Source: Parietaria judaica | Lineage: Eukaryota; Streptophyta; Magnoliopsida; Rosales; Urticaceae | Reading direction: 5' to 3' | Assembly: GCA_954871525.1 (NCBI GenBank) | Contig: OX940867.1 | Span: 12,687,343-12,751,342 of the forward strand | Length of the DNA: 64,000 nucleotides | Shown here: one piece after another, positions 24,565-36,556 of the stretch | Position numbering within the stretch: the stretch's first letter is position 1 | Layout of the letters: every line of letters begins with the position of its first letter | Made by a program: the position numbers and the translations under genes | Notes under the pieces: generated by a model | The model's input: the letters and a program-made list of their open reading frames with translations, nothing else | Database searches by the model: none | What the model was told of the DNA's origin: nothing

Positions 24565-24683
24565 GGGGTGCAACACGAGGACTTCCTAGGAGGTCACCCA
24601 TCGTAGTACTACTCTCGCCCAAGCACGCTTAACTTTGGAGTTCTGATGGGATCCGGTGCATTAGTGCTGGTATGATCGCACCC
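24565..24683 (-). rRNA. 5S rRNA copy 73
   Basis: Changes: G97A, G81C, G48A. Confidence 0.89.
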
Positions 24684-24903
24684 GTCAACATGTGCGGCGA
24701 AATAATATTTGTGTACACGCTTCCGCCGATTTTGTGGTAAAACTACCCTTTCTTTTCACGCCAAAGAAAACAGCGCACTACAGAAGTAAAAAATAAATCA
24801 CTTTCACGTAAATTCTAATCTTATTTTATTTTCTAAACAAAAAATAACCGTAAGAACTTTAAACTTTGTACGGGCGTAAAAATAAAATCCCGGCAAAAAA
24901 GGG

Positions 24904-25022
24904 GGGGTGCAACACGAGGACTTCCCAGGAGGTCACCCATCCTAGTACTACTCTTGCCAAAGCACACTTAGCTTCGGAGTTCTGATGGGATCTGATGCAT
25001 TAGTGCTGGTATGATCGCACCC
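24904..25022 (-). rRNA. 5S rRNA copy 74
   Basis: Changes: G68A, G64T, C57T, T52C, G30A, C28T. Confidence 0.83.
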
Positions 25023-25242
25023 GTCAACATGTGCGGCGAAATGATATTTGTGTACACTCTTCCGCCGATTTTGCGGTAAAACTACCCTTTCTTTTCACGC
25101 CAAAGAAAACGGCGCACTACAGAAGTAAAAAATAAATTACTTTCACGTAAATTCTAATCTTATTTTATTTTCTAAACAAAAAATAACCGTAATAACTCTA
25201 AATTTTGTACGGGCGTAAAAATAAAATCCAGGCAAAAAAAGA

Positions 25243-25361
25243 GGGCTGCAACACGAAGACTTCCCAGGAGGTCAGCCATCCTAGTACTACTCTCGCCCAA
25301 GCACGCTTAACTTCGGAGATCTGATGGGATCCGATGCATTAGTGCTGGTATGATCGCACCC
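25243..25361 (-). rRNA. 5S rRNA copy 75
   Basis: Changes: C116G, C105T, G87C, A43T, C28T. Confidence 0.84.
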
Positions 25362-25584
25362 GTCAACATGTGCGGCGAAATGATATTTATGTACACTCTT
25401 GCGCCGATTTTGCGGTAAAACTACCCTTTCTTTTCACGCAAAAAAAAAAAACGGCGCACTACAGAAGTAAAAAATAAATTACTTTCACCTAAATTCTAAT
25501 CTTATTTTATTTTCTAAACAGAAAATAACCGTAAGAACTTTAAATTTGGTACGGGCGTAAAAATAAAATCCGGGCAAAAAAGGA

Positions 25585-25703
25585 GGGGTGCAACACGAGG
25601 ACTTCCCAGGAGGTCACCCATCCTAGTACTACCCTCGCCCAAGCACGCTTAACTTCGGAGTTCTGATGGGATCCGGTGCATTAGTGCTGGTATGATCGTA
25701 CCC
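25585..25703 (-). rRNA. 5S rRNA copy 76
   Basis: Changes: A71G, G5A. Confidence 0.92.
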
Positions 25704-25923
25704 GTCAACATGTGCGGCGAAATGATATTTGTGTACACTCTTCCGCCGATTTTGTGGTAAAACTACCCTTTCTTTTCACGCCAAAGAAAACGGCGCACTA
25801 CAAAAGTAAAAAATAAACTACTTGCACGTAAATTCTAATCTTATTTTATTTTCTAAACAAAAAATAACCGTAAGAACTTTAAATTTTGTACGGGCGTAAA
25901 ATTAAAATCCGGGCAAAAAATGA

Positions 25924-26042
25924 GGGGTGCAACACGAGGGCTTCCCAGGAGGTCACCCATACTAGTATTACCCTCGCCCAAGCACGCTTAACTTCGGAGT
26001 TCTGATGGGATCCGGTGCATTAGTGCTTGTATGATCGCACCC
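25924..26042 (-). rRNA. 5S rRNA copy 77
   Basis: Identical to copy 72. Confidence 0.86.
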
Positions 26043-26262
26043 GTCAACATGTGCGGCGAAATGATATTTGTGTACACTCTTCCGCCGATTTTGTGGTAAA
26101 ACTACCCTTTCTTTTCACGCCAAAGAAAACGGCGCACTACAGAAGTAAAAAATAAATTACTTTCACGTAAATTCTTATCTTATTTTATTTTCTAAACAAA
26201 AAATAACAGTAAGAACTTTAAATTTGGTACGGGCGTAATAATAAAATCCGGGCAAAAAATGA

Positions 26263-26381
26263 GGGGTGCAACACGAGGACTTCCTAGGAGGTCACCCATC
26301 GTAGTACTACTCTCGCCCAAGCACGCTTAACTTTGGAGTTCTGATGGGATCCGGTGCATTAGTGCTGGTATGATCGCACCC
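26263..26381 (-). rRNA. 5S rRNA copy 78
   Basis: Identical to copy 73. Confidence 0.89.
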
Positions 26382-26601
26382 GTCAACATGTGCGGCGAAA
26401 TAATATTTGTGCACACTCTTCCGCCGATTTTGTGGTAAAACTACCCTTTCTTTTCACGCCAAAGAAAACAGCGCACTACAGAAGTAAAAAATAAATCACT
26501 TTCACGTAAATTCTAATCTTATTTTATTTTCTAAACAAAAAATAACCGTAAGAACTTTAAACTTTGTACGGGCGTAAAAATAAAATCCCGGCAAAAAAGG
26601 G

Positions 26602-26720
26602 GGGGTGCAACACGAGGACTTCCCAGGAGGTCACCCATCCTAGTACTACTCTTGCCAAAGCACACTTAGCTTCGGAGTTCTGATGGGATCTGATGCATTA
26701 GTGCTGGTATGATCGCACCC
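26602..26720 (-). rRNA. 5S rRNA copy 79
   Basis: Identical to copy 74. Confidence 0.83.
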
Positions 26721-26940
26721 GTCAACATGTGCGGCGAAATGATATTTGTGTACACTCTTCCGCCGATTTTGCGGTAAAACTACCCTTTCTTTTCACGCCA
26801 AAGAAAACGGCGCACTACAGAAGTAAAAAATAAATTACTTTCACGTAAATTCTAATCTTATTTTATTTTCTAAACAAAAAATAACCGTAATAACTCTAAA
26901 TTTTGTACGGGCGTAAAAATAAAATCCAGGCAAAAAAAGA

Positions 26941-27059
26941 GGGCTGCAACACGAAGACTTCCCAGGAGGTCAGCCATCCTAGTACTACTCTCGCCCAAGC
27001 ACGCTTAACTTCGGAGATCTGATGGGATCCGATGCATTAGTGCTGGTATGATCGCACCC
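26941..27059 (-). rRNA. 5S rRNA copy 80
   Basis: Identical to copy 75. Confidence 0.84.
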
Positions 27060-27280
27060 GTCAACATGTGCGGCGAAATGATATTTATGTACACTCTTGC
27101 GCCGATTTTGCGGTAAAACTACCCTTTCTTTTCACGCAAAAAAAAAACGGCGCACTACAGAAGTAAAAAATAAATTACTTTCACCTAAATTCTAATCTTA
27201 TTTTATTTTCTAAACAGAAAATAACCGTAAGAACTTTAAATTTTGTACGGGCGTAAAATTAAAATCCGGGCAAAAAAGGA

Positions 27281-27399
27281 GGGGTGCAACACGAGGACTT
27301 CCCAGGAGGTCACCCATCCTAGTACTATTCTCGCCCAAGCACGCTTAACTTCGGAGTTCTGATGGGATCCGGTGCATTAGTGCAGGTATGATCGCACAC
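27281..27399 (-). rRNA. 5S rRNA copy 81
   Basis: Changes: G72A, A16T, G2T. Related to copy 99. Confidence 0.88.
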
Positions 27400-27620
27400 G
27401 TCAACATGTTAGGCGAAATGATATTTGTGTACACTCTTCCGCCGATTTTGTGGTAAAACTACCCTTTCTTTTCACGCCAAAGAAAACGGCGCACTACAGA
27501 AGTAAAAAAATAAATTACTTTCACGTAAATTCTAATCTTATTTTATTTTCTAAACAAAAAATAACCGTAAGAACTTTAAATTCGGTACGGGCGTAAAAAT
27601 AAAATCCGGGCAAAAAAGGA

Positions 27621-27739
27621 AGGGTGCAACACGAGGACTTCCCAGGAGGTCAACCATCCTAGTACTACTCTCGCCCAAGCACGCTTAACTTCGGAGTTCT
27701 GATGGGATCCGGTGCATTAGTGCTGGTATGATCACACCC
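27621..27739 (-). rRNA. 5S rRNA copy 82
   Basis: Changes: C119T, G87T, C6T. Confidence 0.9.
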
Positions 27740-27959
27740 GTCAACATGTGCGGCGAAATGATATTTGTGTACACTCTTCCGCCGATTTTGTGGTAAAACT
27801 ACCCTTTCTTTTCACGCCAAAGAAAACGGCGCACTACAAAAGTAAAAAATAAACTACTTGCACGTAAATTCTAATCTTATTTTAATTTCTAAACAAAAAA
27901 TAACCGTAAGAACTTTAAATTTGGTACGGGCGTAAAAATAAAATACGGGCAAAAAAGGA

Positions 27960-28078
27960 GGGGTGCAACACGAGGACTTCCCAGGAGGTCACCCATCCTA
28001 GTACTAGCCTTGCCCAAGCAAGCTTAACTTCGGAGTTCTGATGGGATCCGGTGCATTAGTGCTGGTATGATCGCACCC
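27960..28078 (-). rRNA. 5S rRNA copy 83
   Basis: Changes: G72C, A71G, G68A, G58T. Confidence 0.87.
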
Positions 28079-28298
28079 GTCAACATGTGCGGCGAAATGA
28101 TATTTGTGTACACTCTTCCGCCGATTTTGTGGTAAAACTACCCTTTCTTTTCACGCCAAAGAAAACGGCGCACTACAGAAGTAAAAATCAAATTACTTTC
28201 AAGTAAATTCTAATCTTATTTTATTTTCTAAACAAAAAATAACCGTAAGAACTTTAAATTTGGTACGGGCGTAAAAATAAAATCCGGGCAACAAAGGA

Positions 28299-28418
28299 GG
28301 GGTGCAACACGAGGACTTCCCAGGAGGTTTATTCCTACTAGTACTACTCTCGCCCAAGCACGCTTAACTTCGGAGTTCTGATGGGATCCGGTGCATTAGT
28401 GCTGGTATGATCTCACCC
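28299..28418 (-). pseudogene. 5S rRNA copy 84, C box rewritten
   Basis: The plus-strand tract tcacccat of the C box reads ttattcct plus one extra base (28325-28340), and C6A is present. TFIIIA contact is probably lost. The same lesion appears in copy 89, five units away. Confidence 0.78.
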
Positions 28419-28638
28419 GTCAACATGTGCGGCGAAATGATATTTGTGTACACTCTTCCGCTGATTTTGTGGTAAAACTACCCTTTCTTTTCACGCCAAA
28501 GAAAACGGCGCACTACAAAAGTAAAAAATAAACTACTTGCACTTAAATTCTAATCTTATTTTATTTTCTAAACAAAAAATAACCGTAAGAACTTTAAATT
28601 TGGTACGGGCGTAAAAATAAAATCCGGGCAAAAAAGGA

Positions 28639-28757
28639 GGGGTGCAACACGAGGACTTCCCAGGAGGTCACCCATCCTAGTACTACCCTAGCCCAAGCAC
28701 GCTTAACTTCGGAGTTCTGATGGGATCCGGTGCATTAGTGCTGGTATGATCGCACCC
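28639..28757 (-). rRNA. 5S rRNA copy 85
   Basis: Changes: A71G, G68T. Confidence 0.92.
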
Positions 28758-28977
28758 GTCAACATGTGCGGCGAAATGATATTTGTGTACACTCTTCCGC
28801 CAATTTTGTGGTAAAACTACCCTTTCTTTTCACGCCAAAGAAAACGGCGCACTACAGAAGTAAAAATCAAATTACTTTCAAGTAAATTCTAATCTTATTT
28901 TATTTTCTAAACAAAAAATAACCGTAAGAACTTTAAATTTGGTACGGGCGTAAAAATAAAATCCGGACAACAAAGGA

Positions 28978-29096
28978 GGGGTGCGACACGAGGACTTCCC
29001 AGGAGGTCACCCCTACTAGTACTACTCTCGCCCAAGCACGCTTAACTTCGGAGTTCTGATGGGATCCGGTGCATTAGTGCTGGTATGTTCGCACCC
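28978..29096 (-). rRNA. 5S rRNA copy 86
   Basis: Changes: T112C, T84G, G82T, T9A. Related to copy 92. Confidence 0.87.
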
Positions 29097-29316
29097 GTCA
29101 ACATGTGCGGCGAAATGATATTTGTGTACACTCTTCCGCTGATTTTGTGGTAAAACTACCCTTTCTTTTCACGCCAAAGAAAACGGCGCACTACAAAAGT
29201 AAAAAATAATCTACTTGCACGTAAATTCTAAACTTATTTTATTTTCTAAACAAAAAATAACTGTAAGAACTTTAAATTTGGTACGGGCGTAAAAATAAAA
29301 TCCGGGCAAAAAAGGA

Positions 29317-29435
29317 GGGGTGCAACACGAGGACTTCCCAGGAGGTCACCCATCCTAGTACTACCCTCGCCCAAGCACGCTTAACTTCGGAGTTCTGATG
29401 GGATCCGATGCATTAGTGCTGGTATGATCGCACCC
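29317..29435 (-). rRNA. 5S rRNA copy 87
   Basis: Changes: A71G, C28T. Confidence 0.92.
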
Positions 29436-29655
29436 GTCAACATGTGCGGCGAAATGATATTTGTGTACACTCTTCTGCCGATTTTGTGGTAAAACTACCC
29501 TTTCTTTTCACGCCAAAGAAAACGGCGCACTACAGAAGTAAAAAATAAACTACTTTCACGTAAATTCTAATCTTATTTTATATTCTAAATAAAAAATAAC
29601 CGTAAGAACTTTAAATTTGGTACGGGCGTAAAAATAAAATACGGGCAAAAAAGGA

Positions 29656-29774
29656 GGGGTGCAACACGAGGACTTCCCAGGAGATCACCCATCCTAGTAC
29701 TACCCTCGCCCAAGCACGCTTAACTTCGGAGTTCTGATGGGATCCGGTGCATTAGTGCTGGTATGATCGCACCC
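29656..29774 (-). rRNA. 5S rRNA copy 88
   Basis: Changes: C91T, A71G. Confidence 0.91.
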
Positions 29775-29994
29775 GTCAACATGTGCGGCGAAATGATATT
29801 TGTGTACACTCTTCCGCCGATTTTGTGGTAAAACTACCCTTTCTTTTCACGCCAAAGAAAACGGCGCACTACAGAAGTAAAAATCAAATTACTTTCAAGT
29901 AAATTCTAATCTTATTTTATTTTCTAAACAAAAAATAACCGTAAGAACTTTAAATTTGGTACGGGCGTAAAAATAAAATCCGGGCAACAAAGGA

Positions 29995-30114
29995 CGGGTG
30001 CAACACGAGGACTTCCCAGGAGGTTTATTCCTACTAGTACTACTCTCGCCCAAGCACGCTTAACTTCGGAGTTCTGATGGGATCTGGTGCATTAGTGCTG
30101 GTATGATCGCACCC
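29995..30114 (-). pseudogene. 5S rRNA copy 89, C box rewritten
   Basis: Same C-box lesion as copy 84 (30021-30036), plus C119G and G30A. Offset from copy 84 is 1,696 bp. Confidence 0.78.
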
Positions 30115-30334
30115 GTCAACATGTGCGGCGAAATGATATTTGTGTACACTCTTCCGCTGATTTTGTGGTAAAACTACCCTTTCTTTTCACGCCAAAGAAA
30201 ACGGCGCACTACAAAAGTAAAAAATAAACTACTTGCACGTAAATTCTAATCTTATTTTATTTTTTAAACAAAAAATAACCGTAAGAACTTTAAATTTGGT
30301 ACGGGCGTAAAAATAAAATCCGGGCAAAAAAGGA

Positions 30335-30453
30335 GCGGTGCAACACGAGGACTTCCCAGGAGGTCACCCATCCTAGTACTATCCTCGCCCAAGCACGCTT
30401 AACTTCGGAGTTCTGATGGGATCCGGTGCATTAGTGCTGGTATGATCGCACCC
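30335..30453 (-). rRNA. 5S rRNA copy 90
   Basis: Changes: C118G, G72A, A71G. Confidence 0.9.
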
Positions 30454-30673
30454 GTCAACATGTGCGGCGAAATGATATTTGTGTACACTCTTCTGCCGAT
30501 TTTGTGGTAAAACTACCCTTTCTTTTCACGCCAAAGAAAACGGCGCACTACAGAAGTAAAAAATAAATTACTTTCACGTAAATTTTTATCTTATTTTATT
30601 TTCTAAACAAAAAATAACCGTAAGAACTTTAAATTTGGTACGGGCGTAATAATAAAATCCGGGAAAAAAATGA

Positions 30674-30792
30674 GGGGTGCAACACGAGGACTTCCCAGGA
30701 GGTCACCCATCGTAGTACTACTCTCGCCCAAGCACGCTTAACTTCGGAGTTCTGATGGGATCCGGTGCATTAGTGCTGGTATGATCGCACCC
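30674..30792 (-). rRNA. 5S rRNA copy 91
   Basis: Single change: G81C. Confidence 0.94.
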
Positions 30793-31012
30793 GTCAACAT
30801 GTGCGGCGAAATGATATTTGTGTACACTCTTCCGCCGATTTTGTGGTAAAACTACCCTTTCTTTTCACGCCAAAGAAAACGGCGCACTACAGAAGTAAAA
30901 ATCAAATTACTTTCAAGTAAATTCTAATCTTATTTTATTTTCTAAACAAAAAATAACCGTAAGAACTTTAAATTTGGTACGGGCGTAAAAATAAAATCCG
31001 GGCAACAAAGGA

Positions 31013-31131
31013 GGGGTGCGACACGAGGACTTCCCAGGAGGTCACCCCTACTAGTACTACTCTCGCCCAAGCACGCTTAACTTCGGAGTTCTGATGGGAT
31101 CCGGTGCATTAGTGCTGGTATGATCGCACCC
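31013..31131 (-). rRNA. 5S rRNA copy 92
   Basis: Changes: T112C, T84G, G82T. Confidence 0.89.
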
Positions 31132-31351
31132 GTCAACATGTGCGGCGAAATGATATTTGTGTACACTCTTCCGCCAATTTTGTGGTAAAACTACCCTTTC
31201 TTTTCACGCCAAAGAAAACGGCGCACTACAGAAGTAAAAAATAAACTACTATCACGTAAATTCTAATCTTATTTTATTTTCTAAATAAAAAATAATCGTA
31301 AGAACTTTAAATTTGGTACGGGCGTAAAAATAAAATACGGGCAAAAAAGGA

Positions 31352-31470
31352 TGGGTGCAACACGAGGACTTCCCAGGAGGTCACCCATCCTAGTACTACC
31401 CTCGCCCAAGCACGCTTAACTTCGGACTTCTGATGGGATCCGGTGCATTAGTGCTGGTATGATCGCACCC
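31352..31470 (-). rRNA. 5S rRNA copy 93
   Basis: Changes: C119A, A71G, C44G. Confidence 0.9.
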
Positions 31471-31691
31471 GTCAACATGTGCGGCGAAATGATATTTGTG
31501 TACACTCTTCCGCCGATTTTGTGGTAAAACTACCCTTTCTTTTTACGCCAAAGAAAACGGTGCACTACAAAAGTAAAAAATAAACTACTTGCACGTAAAT
31601 TCTAATCTTATTTTATTTTCTAAACAAAAAATAACCGTAAGAACTTTAAATTTGGTACGGGCGTAAAAATAAAATCCGGGCAAAAAAAGGA

Positions 31692-31810
31692 GGGGTGCAA
31701 CACGAGGACTTCCCAGGAGGTCACCCATCCTAGTACTACCCTCGCCCAAGCACGCTTAACTTCGGAGTTCTGATGGGATCCGGTGCATTAGTGCTGGTAT
31801 GATCGCACCC
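31692..31810 (-). rRNA. 5S rRNA copy 94
   Basis: Single change: A71G. Confidence 0.94.
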
Positions 31811-32029
31811 GTCAACATGTGCGGCGAAATGATATTTGTGTACACTCTTCCGCCGATTTTGTGGTAAAACTACCCTTTCTTTTCACGCCAAAGAAAACGG
31901 CGCACTACAGAAGTAAAAAATAAACTACTTTCACGTAAATTCTAATCTTATTTTATTTTCTAAATAAAAAATAACCGTAAGAACTTTAAATTTGGTACGG
32001 GCAAAAAATAAAATACGGGTAAAAAAGGA

Positions 32030-32148
32030 GGGGTGCAACACGAGGACTTCCCAGGAGGTCACCCATCCTAGAACTACCCTCGCCCAAGCACGCTTAACTT
32101 CGGAGTTCTGATGGGATCTGGTGCATTAGTGCTGGTATGATCGCACCC
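32030..32148 (-). rRNA. 5S rRNA copy 95
   Basis: Changes: A77T, A71G, G30A. Confidence 0.9.
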
Positions 32149-32368
32149 GTCAACATGTGCGGCGAAATGATATTTGTGTACACTCTTCCGCCGATTTTGT
32201 GGTAAAACTACCCTTTCTTTTCACGCCAAAGAACACGGCGCACTACAGAAGTAAAAAATAAATTACTTTCACGTAAATTCTTATCTTATTTTATTTTCTA
32301 AACAAAAAATAACCGTAAGAACTTTAAATTTGGTACGGGCGTAATAATAAAATCCGGGCAAAAAATGA

Positions 32369-32487
32369 GGGGTGCAACACGAGGACTTCCAAGGAGGTCA
32401 CCCATCGTAGTACTACTCTCACCCAAGCACGCTTAACTTCGGAGTTCTGATGGGATCCGGTGCATTAGTGCTGGTATGATCGCACCC
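32369..32487 (-). rRNA. 5S rRNA copy 96
   Basis: Changes: G97T, G81C, C67T. Confidence 0.9.
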
Positions 32488-32707
32488 GTCAACATGTGCG
32501 GCGAAATAATATTTGTGTACACTCTTCCGCCGATTTTGTGGTAAAACTACCCTTTCTTTTCACGCTAAAGAAAACAGCGCACTACAGAAGTAAAAAATAA
32601 ATTACTTTCACGTAAATTCTAATCTTATTTTATTTTCTAAACAAAAAATAACCGTAAGAACTTTAAACTTTGTACGGGCGTAAAAATAAAATCCCGGCAA
32701 AAAAGGG

Positions 32708-32826
32708 GGGGTGCAACACGAGGACTTCCCAGGAGGTCACCCATCCTAGTACTACTCTCGCCCAAGCACGCTTAGCTTCGGAGTTCTGATGGGATCCGAT
32801 GCATTAGTGCTGGTATGATCGTACCC
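32708..32826 (-). rRNA. 5S rRNA copy 97
   Basis: Changes: T52C, C28T, G5A. Confidence 0.89.
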
Positions 32827-33046
32827 GTCAACATGTGCGGCGAAATGATATTTGTGTACACTCTTCCGCCGATTTTGCGGTAAAACTACCCTTTCTTTTC
32901 ACGCCAAAGAAAACGGCGCACTACAGAAGTAAAAAATAAATTACTTTCACGTAAATTCTAATCTTATTTTATTTTCTAAACAAAAAATAACCGTAAGAAC
33001 TCTAAATTTTGTACGGGCGTAAAAATAAAATCCGGGCAAAAAAAGA

Positions 33047-33165
33047 GGGCTGCAACACGAAGACTTCCCAGGAGGTCAGCCATCCTAGTACTACTCTCGC
33101 CCAAGCACGCTTAACTTCGGAGATCTGATGGGATCCGATGCATTAGTGCTGGTATGATCGCACCC
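33047..33165 (-). rRNA. 5S rRNA copy 98
   Basis: Changes: C116G, C105T, G87C, A43T, C28T. Same as copy 75. Confidence 0.84.
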
Positions 33166-33386
33166 GTCAACATGTGCGGCGAAATGATATTTATGTACAC
33201 TCTTGCGCCGATTTTGCGGTAAAACTACCTTTTCTTTTCACGCCAAAAAAAAACGGCGCACTACAGAAGTAAAAAATAAATTACTTTCACGTAAATTCTA
33301 ATCTTATTTTATTTTCTAAACAAAAAATAACCGTAAGAACTTTAAATTTTGTACGGGCGTAATATTAAAATCCGGGCAAAAAAGGA

Positions 33387-33505
33387 GGGGTGCAACACGA
33401 GGACTTCCTAGGAGGTCACCCATCCTAGTACTATTCTCGCCCAAGCACGCTTAACTTCGGAGTTCTGATGGGATCCGGTGCATTAGTGCAGGTATGATCG
33501 CACAC
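33387..33505 (-). rRNA. 5S rRNA copy 99
   Basis: Changes: G97A, G72A, A16T, G2T. Confidence 0.87.
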
Positions 33506-33725
33506 GTCAACATGTGAGGCGAAATGATATTTGTGTATACTCTTCCGCCGATTTTGTGGTAAAACTACCCTTTCTTTTCACGCCAAAGAAAACGGCGCAC
33601 TACAGAAGTAAAAAATAAATTACTTTCACGTAAATTCTAATCTTATTTTATTTTCTAAACAAAAAATAACCGTAAGAACTTTAAATTTGGTACGGGCGTA
33701 AAAATAAAATCCGGGCAAAAAAGGA

Positions 33726-33844
33726 AGGGTGCAACACGAGGACTTCCTAGGAGGTCACCCATCCTAGTACTACTCTCGCCCAAGCACGCTTAACTTCGGA
33801 GTTCTGATGGGATCCGGTGCATTAGTGCTGGTATGATCGCACCC
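33726..33844 (-). rRNA. 5S rRNA copy 100
   Basis: Changes: C119T, G97A. Confidence 0.92.
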
Positions 33845-34064
33845 GTCAACATGTGCGGCGAAATGATATTTGTGTACACTCTTCCGCCGATTTTGTGGTA
33901 AAACTACCCTTTCTTTTCACGCCAAAGAAAACGGCGCACTACAAATGTAAAAAATAAACTACTTGCACGTAAATTCTAATCTTATTTTATTTTCTAAACA
34001 AAAAATAACCGTAAGAACTTTAAATTTGGTACGGGCGTAAAAATAAAATACGGGCAAAAAAGGA

Positions 34065-34183
34065 GGGGTGCAACACGAGGACTTCCCAGGAGGTCACCCA
34101 TCCTAGTACTACCCTCGCCCAAGCACGCTTAACTTCGTATTTCTGATGGGATCCGATGCATTAGTGCTGGTATGATCGCACCC
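34065..34183 (-). rRNA. 5S rRNA copy 101
   Basis: Changes: A71G, C46A, C44A, C28T. Confidence 0.87.
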
Positions 34184-34403
34184 GTCAACATGTGCGGCGA
34201 AATGATATTTGTGTACACTCTTCCGCCGATTTTGTGGTAAAACTACCCTTTCTTTTCACGCCAAAGAAAACGGCGCACTACAGAAGTAAAAAATAAATTA
34301 CTTTCACGTAAATTCTTATCTTATTTTATTTTCTAAACAAAAAATAACCGTAAGAACTTTAAATTTGGTACGGGCGTAATAATAAAATCCGGGCAAAAAA
34401 TGA

Positions 34404-34522
34404 GGGGTGCAACACGAGGACTTCCCAGGAGGTCACCCATCATAGTACTACTCTCGCCCAAGCACGCTTAACTTCGGAGTTCTGATGGGATCCGGTGCAT
34501 TAGTGCTGGTATGATCGCACCC
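34404..34522 (-). rRNA. 5S rRNA copy 102
   Basis: Single change: G81T. Confidence 0.93.
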
Positions 34523-34742
34523 GTCAACATGTGCGGCGAAATAATATTTCTGTACACTCTTCCGCCGATTTTGTGGTAAAACTACCCTTTCTTTTCACGC
34601 CAAAGAAAACAGCGCACTACAGAAGTAAAAAATAAATTACTTTCACGTAAATTCTAATCTTATTTTATTTTCTAAACAAAAAATAACCGTAAGAACTTTA
34701 AACTTTGTACGGGCGTAAAAATAAAATCCCGGCAAAAAAGGG

Positions 34743-34861
34743 GGGGTGCAACACGAGGACTTCCCAGGAGGTCACCCATCCTAGTACTACTCTCGCTCAA
34801 GCACGCTTAGCTTCGGAGTTCTGATGGGATCCGATGCATTAGTGCTGGTATGATCGCACCC
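34743..34861 (-). rRNA. 5S rRNA copy 103
   Basis: Changes: G65A, T52C, C28T. Confidence 0.88.
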
Positions 34862-35081
34862 GTCAACATGTGCGGCGAAATGATATTTGTGTACACTCTT
34901 CTGCCGATTTTGCGGTAAAACTACCCTTTCATTTCACACCAAAGAAAACGGCGCACTACAGAAGTAAAAAATAAATTACTTTCACGTAAATTCTAATCTT
35001 ATTTTATTTTCTAAACAAAAAATAACCGTAAGAACTCTAAATTTTGTACGGGCGTAAAAATAAAATCCGAACAAAAAATGA

Positions 35082-35200
35082 GGGGTGCAACACGAGGACT
35101 TCCCAGGAGGTCACACATCCTAGTACTACTCTCGCCCAAGCACGCTTAACTTCGGAGATCTGATGGTATCCGGTGCATTAGTGCTGGTGTGATCGCACCC
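35082..35200 (-). rRNA. 5S rRNA copy 104
   Basis: Changes: G86T, A43T, C34A, T12C. The upstream flank has gaatagatatt in place of gaaatgatatt. Confidence 0.84.
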
Positions 35201-35420
35201 GTCAACATGTGCGGCGAATAGATATTTGTGTACACTCTTCCGCCGATTTAATGGTAAAACTACCCTTTCTTTTTGCGCCAAAGAAAACGGCGCACTACAG
35301 AAGTAAAAAATAAATTACTTTCACGTAAATTATAATCTTATTTTATTTTCTAAACAAAAAATAACCATAAGAACTTTAAATTTTGTACGGGCGTAAAATT
35401 AAAATCCAGGCAAAAAAGGA

Positions 35421-35539
35421 GGGCTGCAACACGAGGACTTCCCAAGAGGTCACCCATCTTAGTACTACTCTCGCCCAAGAACGCTTAGCTTCGGAGTTCT
35501 GATGGGATCCGATGCATTAGTGCTGGTATGATCGCACCC
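35421..35539 (-). rRNA. 5S rRNA copy 105
   Basis: Changes: C116G, C95T, G81A, G60T, T52C, C28T. Confidence 0.82.
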
Positions 35540-35759
35540 GACAACATGTGCGGCGAAATGATATTTGTGTACACTCTTCCGCCGATTTTGTGGTAAAACT
35601 ACCCTTTCTTTTCACGCCAAAGAAAACGGCGCACTACAGAAGTAAAAAATAAATTACTTTCACGTAAATTCTAATCTTATTTTATTTTCTAAACAAAAAA
35701 TAACCGTAAGAACTCTAAATTTTGTACGGGCGTAAAAATAAAATCCGAGCAAAAAAAGA

Positions 35760-35878
35760 GGGCTGCAACACGAAGACTTCCCAGGAGGTCAGCCATCCTA
35801 GTACTACTCTCGCCCAAGGACGCTTAACTTCGGAGATCTGATAGGATCCGATGCATTACTGCTGGTATGATCGCACGC
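35760..35878 (-). rRNA. 5S rRNA copy 106
   Basis: Changes: C116G, C105T, G87C, G60C, A43T, C36T, C28T, C20G, G2C. The most mutated full-length copy of the interior. Confidence 0.78.
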
Positions 35879-36098
35879 GTGAACATGTGCGGCGAAATGA
35901 TATTTGTGTACACTCTTCCGCCGATTTTGTGGTAAAACTACCCTTTCTTTTCACGCCAAAGAAAACGGCGCACTACAGAAGTAAAAAATAAATTACTTTC
36001 TCGTAAATTCTAATCTTATTTTATTTTCTAAACAAAAAATAACCGTAAGAACTTTAAATTTGGTACGGGCGTAAAAATAAAATACGGGCAAAAAAGGA

Positions 36099-36217
36099 GG
36101 GGTGCAACACGAGGACTTCCCAGGAGGTCACCCATCCTAGTACTACCCTCGCCCAAGCACGCTTAACTTCTTATTTCTGATGGGATCCGATGCATTAGTG
36201 CTGGTATGATCGCACCC
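36099..36217 (-). rRNA. 5S rRNA copy 107
   Basis: Changes: A71G, C47A, C46A, C44A, C28T. Partner of copy 101. Confidence 0.85.
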
Positions 36218-36437
36218 GTCAACATGTGCGGCGAAATGATATTTGTGTACACTCTTCCGCCGATTTTGTGGTAAAACTACCCTTTCTTTTCACGCTAAAG
36301 AAAACGGCGCACTACAGAAGTAAAAAATAAATTACTTTCACGTAAATTCTTATCTTATTTTATTTTCTAAACAAAAAATAACCGTAAGAACTTTAAATTT
36401 GGTACGGGCGTAATAATAAAATCCGGGCAAAAAATGA

Positions 36438-36556
36438 GGGGTGCAACACGAGGACTTCCCAGGAGGTCACCCATCATAGTACTACTCTCGCCCAAGCACG
36501 CTTAACTTCGGAGTTCTGATGGGATCCGGTGCATTAGTGCTGGTATGATCGCACCC
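36438..36556 (-). rRNA. 5S rRNA copy 108
   Basis: Identical to copy 102. Confidence 0.93.

Larger units (their letters stand above)
24181..25540. repeat. 5-unit higher-order block, left copy
   Basis: Contains 5S copies 72-75, whose genes are identical to copies 77-80 at an offset of 1,698 bp. A few spacer differences exist, for example tctattcaaa against tctaaacaaa, so it is older than the 6,440-bp duplication. Boundaries are approximate. Confidence 0.8.
25879..27238. repeat. 5-unit higher-order block, right copy
   Basis: Contains 5S copies 77-80, partners of copies 72-75. The variant order recurs more loosely in copies 68-70 and 96-98, so this 5-unit module has been copied several times. 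Confidence 0.8.
33968..36033. repeat. 6-unit higher-order block, left copy
   Basis: Contains copies 101-106. Copies 102-106 are identical in the gene to copies 108-112 at an offset of 2,034 bp (6 x 339). Copy 101 differs from copy 107 by one gene base. Confidence 0.85.
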
